Origin: an uncultured Collinsella sp.
GTDB taxonomy: Bacteria; Actinomycetota; Coriobacteriia; Coriobacteriales; Coriobacteriaceae
Reading direction: 5' to 3'
Assembly (NCBI GenBank): GCA_900761995.1
Contig: CAAFEY010000151.1
Span: 1-7,373 of the forward strand
DNA length: 7,373 nt
The notes under the pieces are model-generated. The model did no database searches and had not been told where the DNA came from. It saw only the letters and a list, made by a program, of their open reading frames with translations. The first letter of the stretch is position 1, and the number at the start of each line of letters is the position of its first letter. The position numbers and the translations under genes are program-made. This document shows, in pieces, positions 6,051 through 7,373 of this stretch.

Positions 6051-6223
6051 AGATGGGAGGCGATCCGACTTAACCTTAACGGCTCAGGCGCGCCGTCCGA
6101 TCTGCGACGCGAACATCCCGAGCCAAGAGGAATTACGGTTACTGGTACAGCCGGGGACTTGCACCCCGATTCTCCCAAACGCGCAGGAAAACCGCGCATT
6201 CGTGCGTCTCCGCACCACCATCT
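6051..6223 (-). promoter_or_regulatory. Cobalamin (B12) riboswitch
   Basis: The minus-strand leader holds the hallmark core of the cobalamin aptamer (RF00174 type). GGTGCAAGTCC (6165-6155) is preceded by GGGAGAATC and followed by CGGCTG; then comes CCAGTAACCGTAA (6145-6133); near the 3' end, AAGTCGGATCGCCTCCC corresponds to the conserved AGTCxGGAxxCCTxCC closing segment. A terminal P1 helix can be drawn: AGATGG (6223-6218) with CCATCT (6056-6051), enclosing 173 nt. Spacing and order of the boxes fit the family. Known members bind adenosylcobalamin or other B12 forms and usually switch expression off when B12 is plentiful. It lies 62 nt upstream of the ATG of the large DUF4430 surface gene. 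Because no terminator follows, control is probably translational. The class of corrinoid preferred cannot be read by eye. Confidence 0.92.
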
Positions 6224-6232
6224 AGGCCATCG

Positions 6233-6261
6233 ATTATTACCGTCAAAATGGTATCACGCAA
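6233..6261 (-). promoter_or_regulatory. Candidate promoter of the riboswitch operon
   Basis: On the minus strand, TTGCGT (6261-6256) and AATAAT (6238-6233) are separated by 17 nt. The -10 box matches consensus at five of six bases; the -35 box is weaker. Transcription would start about 10 nt before the P1 helix of the riboswitch, as required. An alternative pair, TTGACG (6246-6241) with TAGATG (6224-6219), has a better -35 but would start inside the aptamer. Confidence 0.5.
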
Positions 6262-6287
6262 AAGGGCCCCGCACACAGGCGAAGCCC
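6260..6287 (-). terminator. Intrinsic terminator after the UbiB-family gene
   Basis: Minus-strand GGGCTTCGC (6287-6279) pairs with GCGGGGCCC (6272-6264), a 9-bp stem including two U-G wobbles, with a 6-nt loop CTGTGT and a TTTT tail (6263-6260). It lies 51 bp past the stop of the kinase gene and insulates the B12 operon from it. The T-tail overlaps the proposed -35 of the next promoter. Confidence 0.75.
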
Positions 6288-6338
6288 AAGGTAAAAGCTA
6301 TTGTTTGCGATAGGAAAATGCGGTGACGGTCGCAGCCT

Positions 6339-7373
6339 CTAGTGTTTGCCGCCGTGGCTGTTGAGCCAGATATTGCGGCCCAGCATAAGCGCCAGCACCA
6401 GCGCGCTCACGTAGCCCATAAAGCCAATGACTGGGATACCAAACACAACCGGCTCGATGCGTGCATAGTACACCACCGACGAACCGATAAACAGACCGGC
6501 GATCACAATCGCCATCGACATGCGGTCGATGATTCCGCCCAGCTGTCGCAGCGCCTTATCGCTGCTCATGATCTGCGTGTTCACCTTAAGCTGGCCGCGC
6601 GTGAGCATACGCGAAGCCAAGCCCAGATACTCGGCCGCCTCGAGCGAGCCTTTTGCCGCGCGATAGCTGCTCGCGGCAAAGTCGCGTCCCATATCACGCA
6701 CGCGCGCATAGGTGCTCTTCTCGTTTTTGATGTGCGTCTGGATAATCTGGATCATGTTGACGTTGGGCATGTACTCGGTCAGCAAACCCTCGAGCGTCAC
6801 CATGCCGCGCGCGAACATCGTCACCACGCTCGGCAGCTCAACATCGTTTTTGCGCGCCAGGTTTAGCAGCGAGGTCAAAAACTCGCCGATATCCAGATCC
6901 TTCAGGTCAAGGCCCGCAAAGTCAGCCACGATAAAGTCCAAATCGGACAAAAAGGCCGAATGGTCGAGCTCGGCAGAATCGCCACGCGTCACGGCGAAGC
7001 GCATGAGCGAATCCTTAAGCTTGGGCACGTCACCCTCGGCCACGGCGAAAATCATGTCCTTAACGATGCCGCGATCGTGACTCGACATGCGTCCGACCAT
7101 GCCCAAGTCGATAAAGTAAACGATGCCGTCTTTGAGAATGATGTTTCCTGCATGCGGGTCGGCATGGAAAAAACCGTCGTCGAGCACCTGCGTCGAGTAG
7201 TCCTCGACGATTGCGGCACCGATCTTTTCCAAGTCATAGCCCTCGGCCACCAAGCGTTCAGGATCGGCGATCGAAATGCCGTCGACGTAGTCCATAACCA
7301 CCACGTGCTCGGTGCACAGGTCCAGATAGGATTTAGGGCACGTCACGCCATGAACGCTCTTATGGAACTCGTA
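6339..7373 (-). CDS. ABC1/UbiB (AarF) family atypical kinase, 5' end outside window
   Basis: The last 344 residues are present; the frame stays open through the window's right edge, so the GTG at 7344-7346 is not the start. Visible parts, numbered from the edge, are: VVVMDYVDGI (about 24-33), the hinge-side strand; the catalytic loop HADPHAGN (70-77); and the metal-binding FIDLGMVGRM (87-96), with DLG where protein kinases have DFG. A helical region follows, then two C-terminal membrane helices (about 287-304 and 309-331) and a polar end. This matches the UbiB/ADCK/ABC1 family, whose members are ATPases with a kinase-like fold that support quinone or other isoprenoid lipid metabolism at the membrane. 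The N-terminal KxGQ motif that marks the family would be outside the window. A terminator follows. Nothing links it functionally to the B12 operon except proximity. The exact substrate is unknown; in coriobacteria menaquinone-related work is a plausible guess. Confidence 0.9.
   Translation of the reverse strand, partial: YEFHKSVHGVTCPKSYLDLCTEHVVVMDYVDGISIADPERLVAEGYDLEKIGAAIVEDYSTQVLDDGFFHADPHAGNIILKDGIVYFIDLGMVGRMSSHDRGIVKDMIFAVAEGDVPKLKDSLMRFAVTRGDSAELDHSAFLSDLDFIVADFAGLDLKDLDIGEFLTSLLNLARKNDVELPSVVTMFARGMVTLEGLLTEYMPNVNMIQIIQTHIKNEKSTYARVRDMGRDFAASSYRAAKGSLEAAEYLGLASRMLTRGQLKVNTQIMSSDKALRQLGGIIDRMSMAIVIAGLFIGSSVVYYARIEPVVFGIPVIGFMGYVSALVLALMLGRNIWLNSHGGKH

Noticed and set aside
5989..6051. 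Extending the large surface protein to a TTG start at 6051 (21 more residues)
   Set aside because: The TTG directly abuts the last base pair of riboswitch P1 and has no ribosome binding site, while the ATG at 5988 has a purine-rich one.
4168..6225. Open frame of 685 codons on the plus strand
   Set aside because: It is antisense to the DUF4430 domains and runs through the riboswitch. The product has no recognisable fold or start signal.
6219..6246. Alternative promoter TTGACG with TAGATG, 16-nt spacer
   Set aside because: The -10 box is poor and transcription would begin inside the aptamer, losing the P1 5' strand. The upstream AATAAT pair fits better.
6342..6866. Plus-strand open frame of 174 codons opposite the kinase gene
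   Set aside because: The minus strand encodes clear UbiB-family motifs. The plus frame yields a His/Arg/Ala-rich translation with no domain.

Overview
The window looks like a chromosomal stretch of a high-GC, Gram-positive, anaerobic gut-type actinobacterium, most likely a coriobacterium close to Collinsella. This is an inference from codon use, from the paired GtrA proteins, and from very long surface proteins with Ser/Asp/Lys-rich stalks; no marker gene settles it.

Left part (1-1100, + strand): two paralogous four-helix GtrA-family membrane proteins lie in tandem. The 218-base gap between them holds two strong inverted repeats. The second gene ends in a clear intrinsic terminator. A minus-strand terminator faces it at 1135-1171, so the two transcription units converge cleanly.

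Centre (1195-6287, - strand): this is the most interesting part. A cobalamin (B12) riboswitch of about 173 nt, closed by a visible 6-bp P1 helix, sits behind a candidate promoter. It precedes a 1293-residue secreted surface protein. That protein carries a signal peptide, four tandem DUF4430 (transcobalamin-like C-terminal) domains, a PQQ-type beta-propeller, one InlB/Listeria-Bacteroides repeat, a Gly-rich hinge, a Lys-Ser-Asp stalk and a C-terminal membrane helix with a KRR tail. A second gene follows directly at the stop codon. It encodes a membrane-anchored protein with a Ser/Asp stalk and one DUF4430 domain. I read the pair as a B12-repressed two-gene operon for capturing corrinoids at the cell surface: a long multivalent receptor and a short membrane-proximal one. 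The sequence supports the riboswitch and domain calls; the capture role is inference.

Right part (6339-7373, - strand): the C-terminal part of an ABC1/UbiB-family (AarF-like) atypical kinase, whose 5' end lies outside the window. An intrinsic terminator after it separates it from the B12-controlled operon.

The long open frames antisense to the large surface gene are shadows. I see no tRNA, rRNA, CRISPR array, insertion sequence or phage attachment site.
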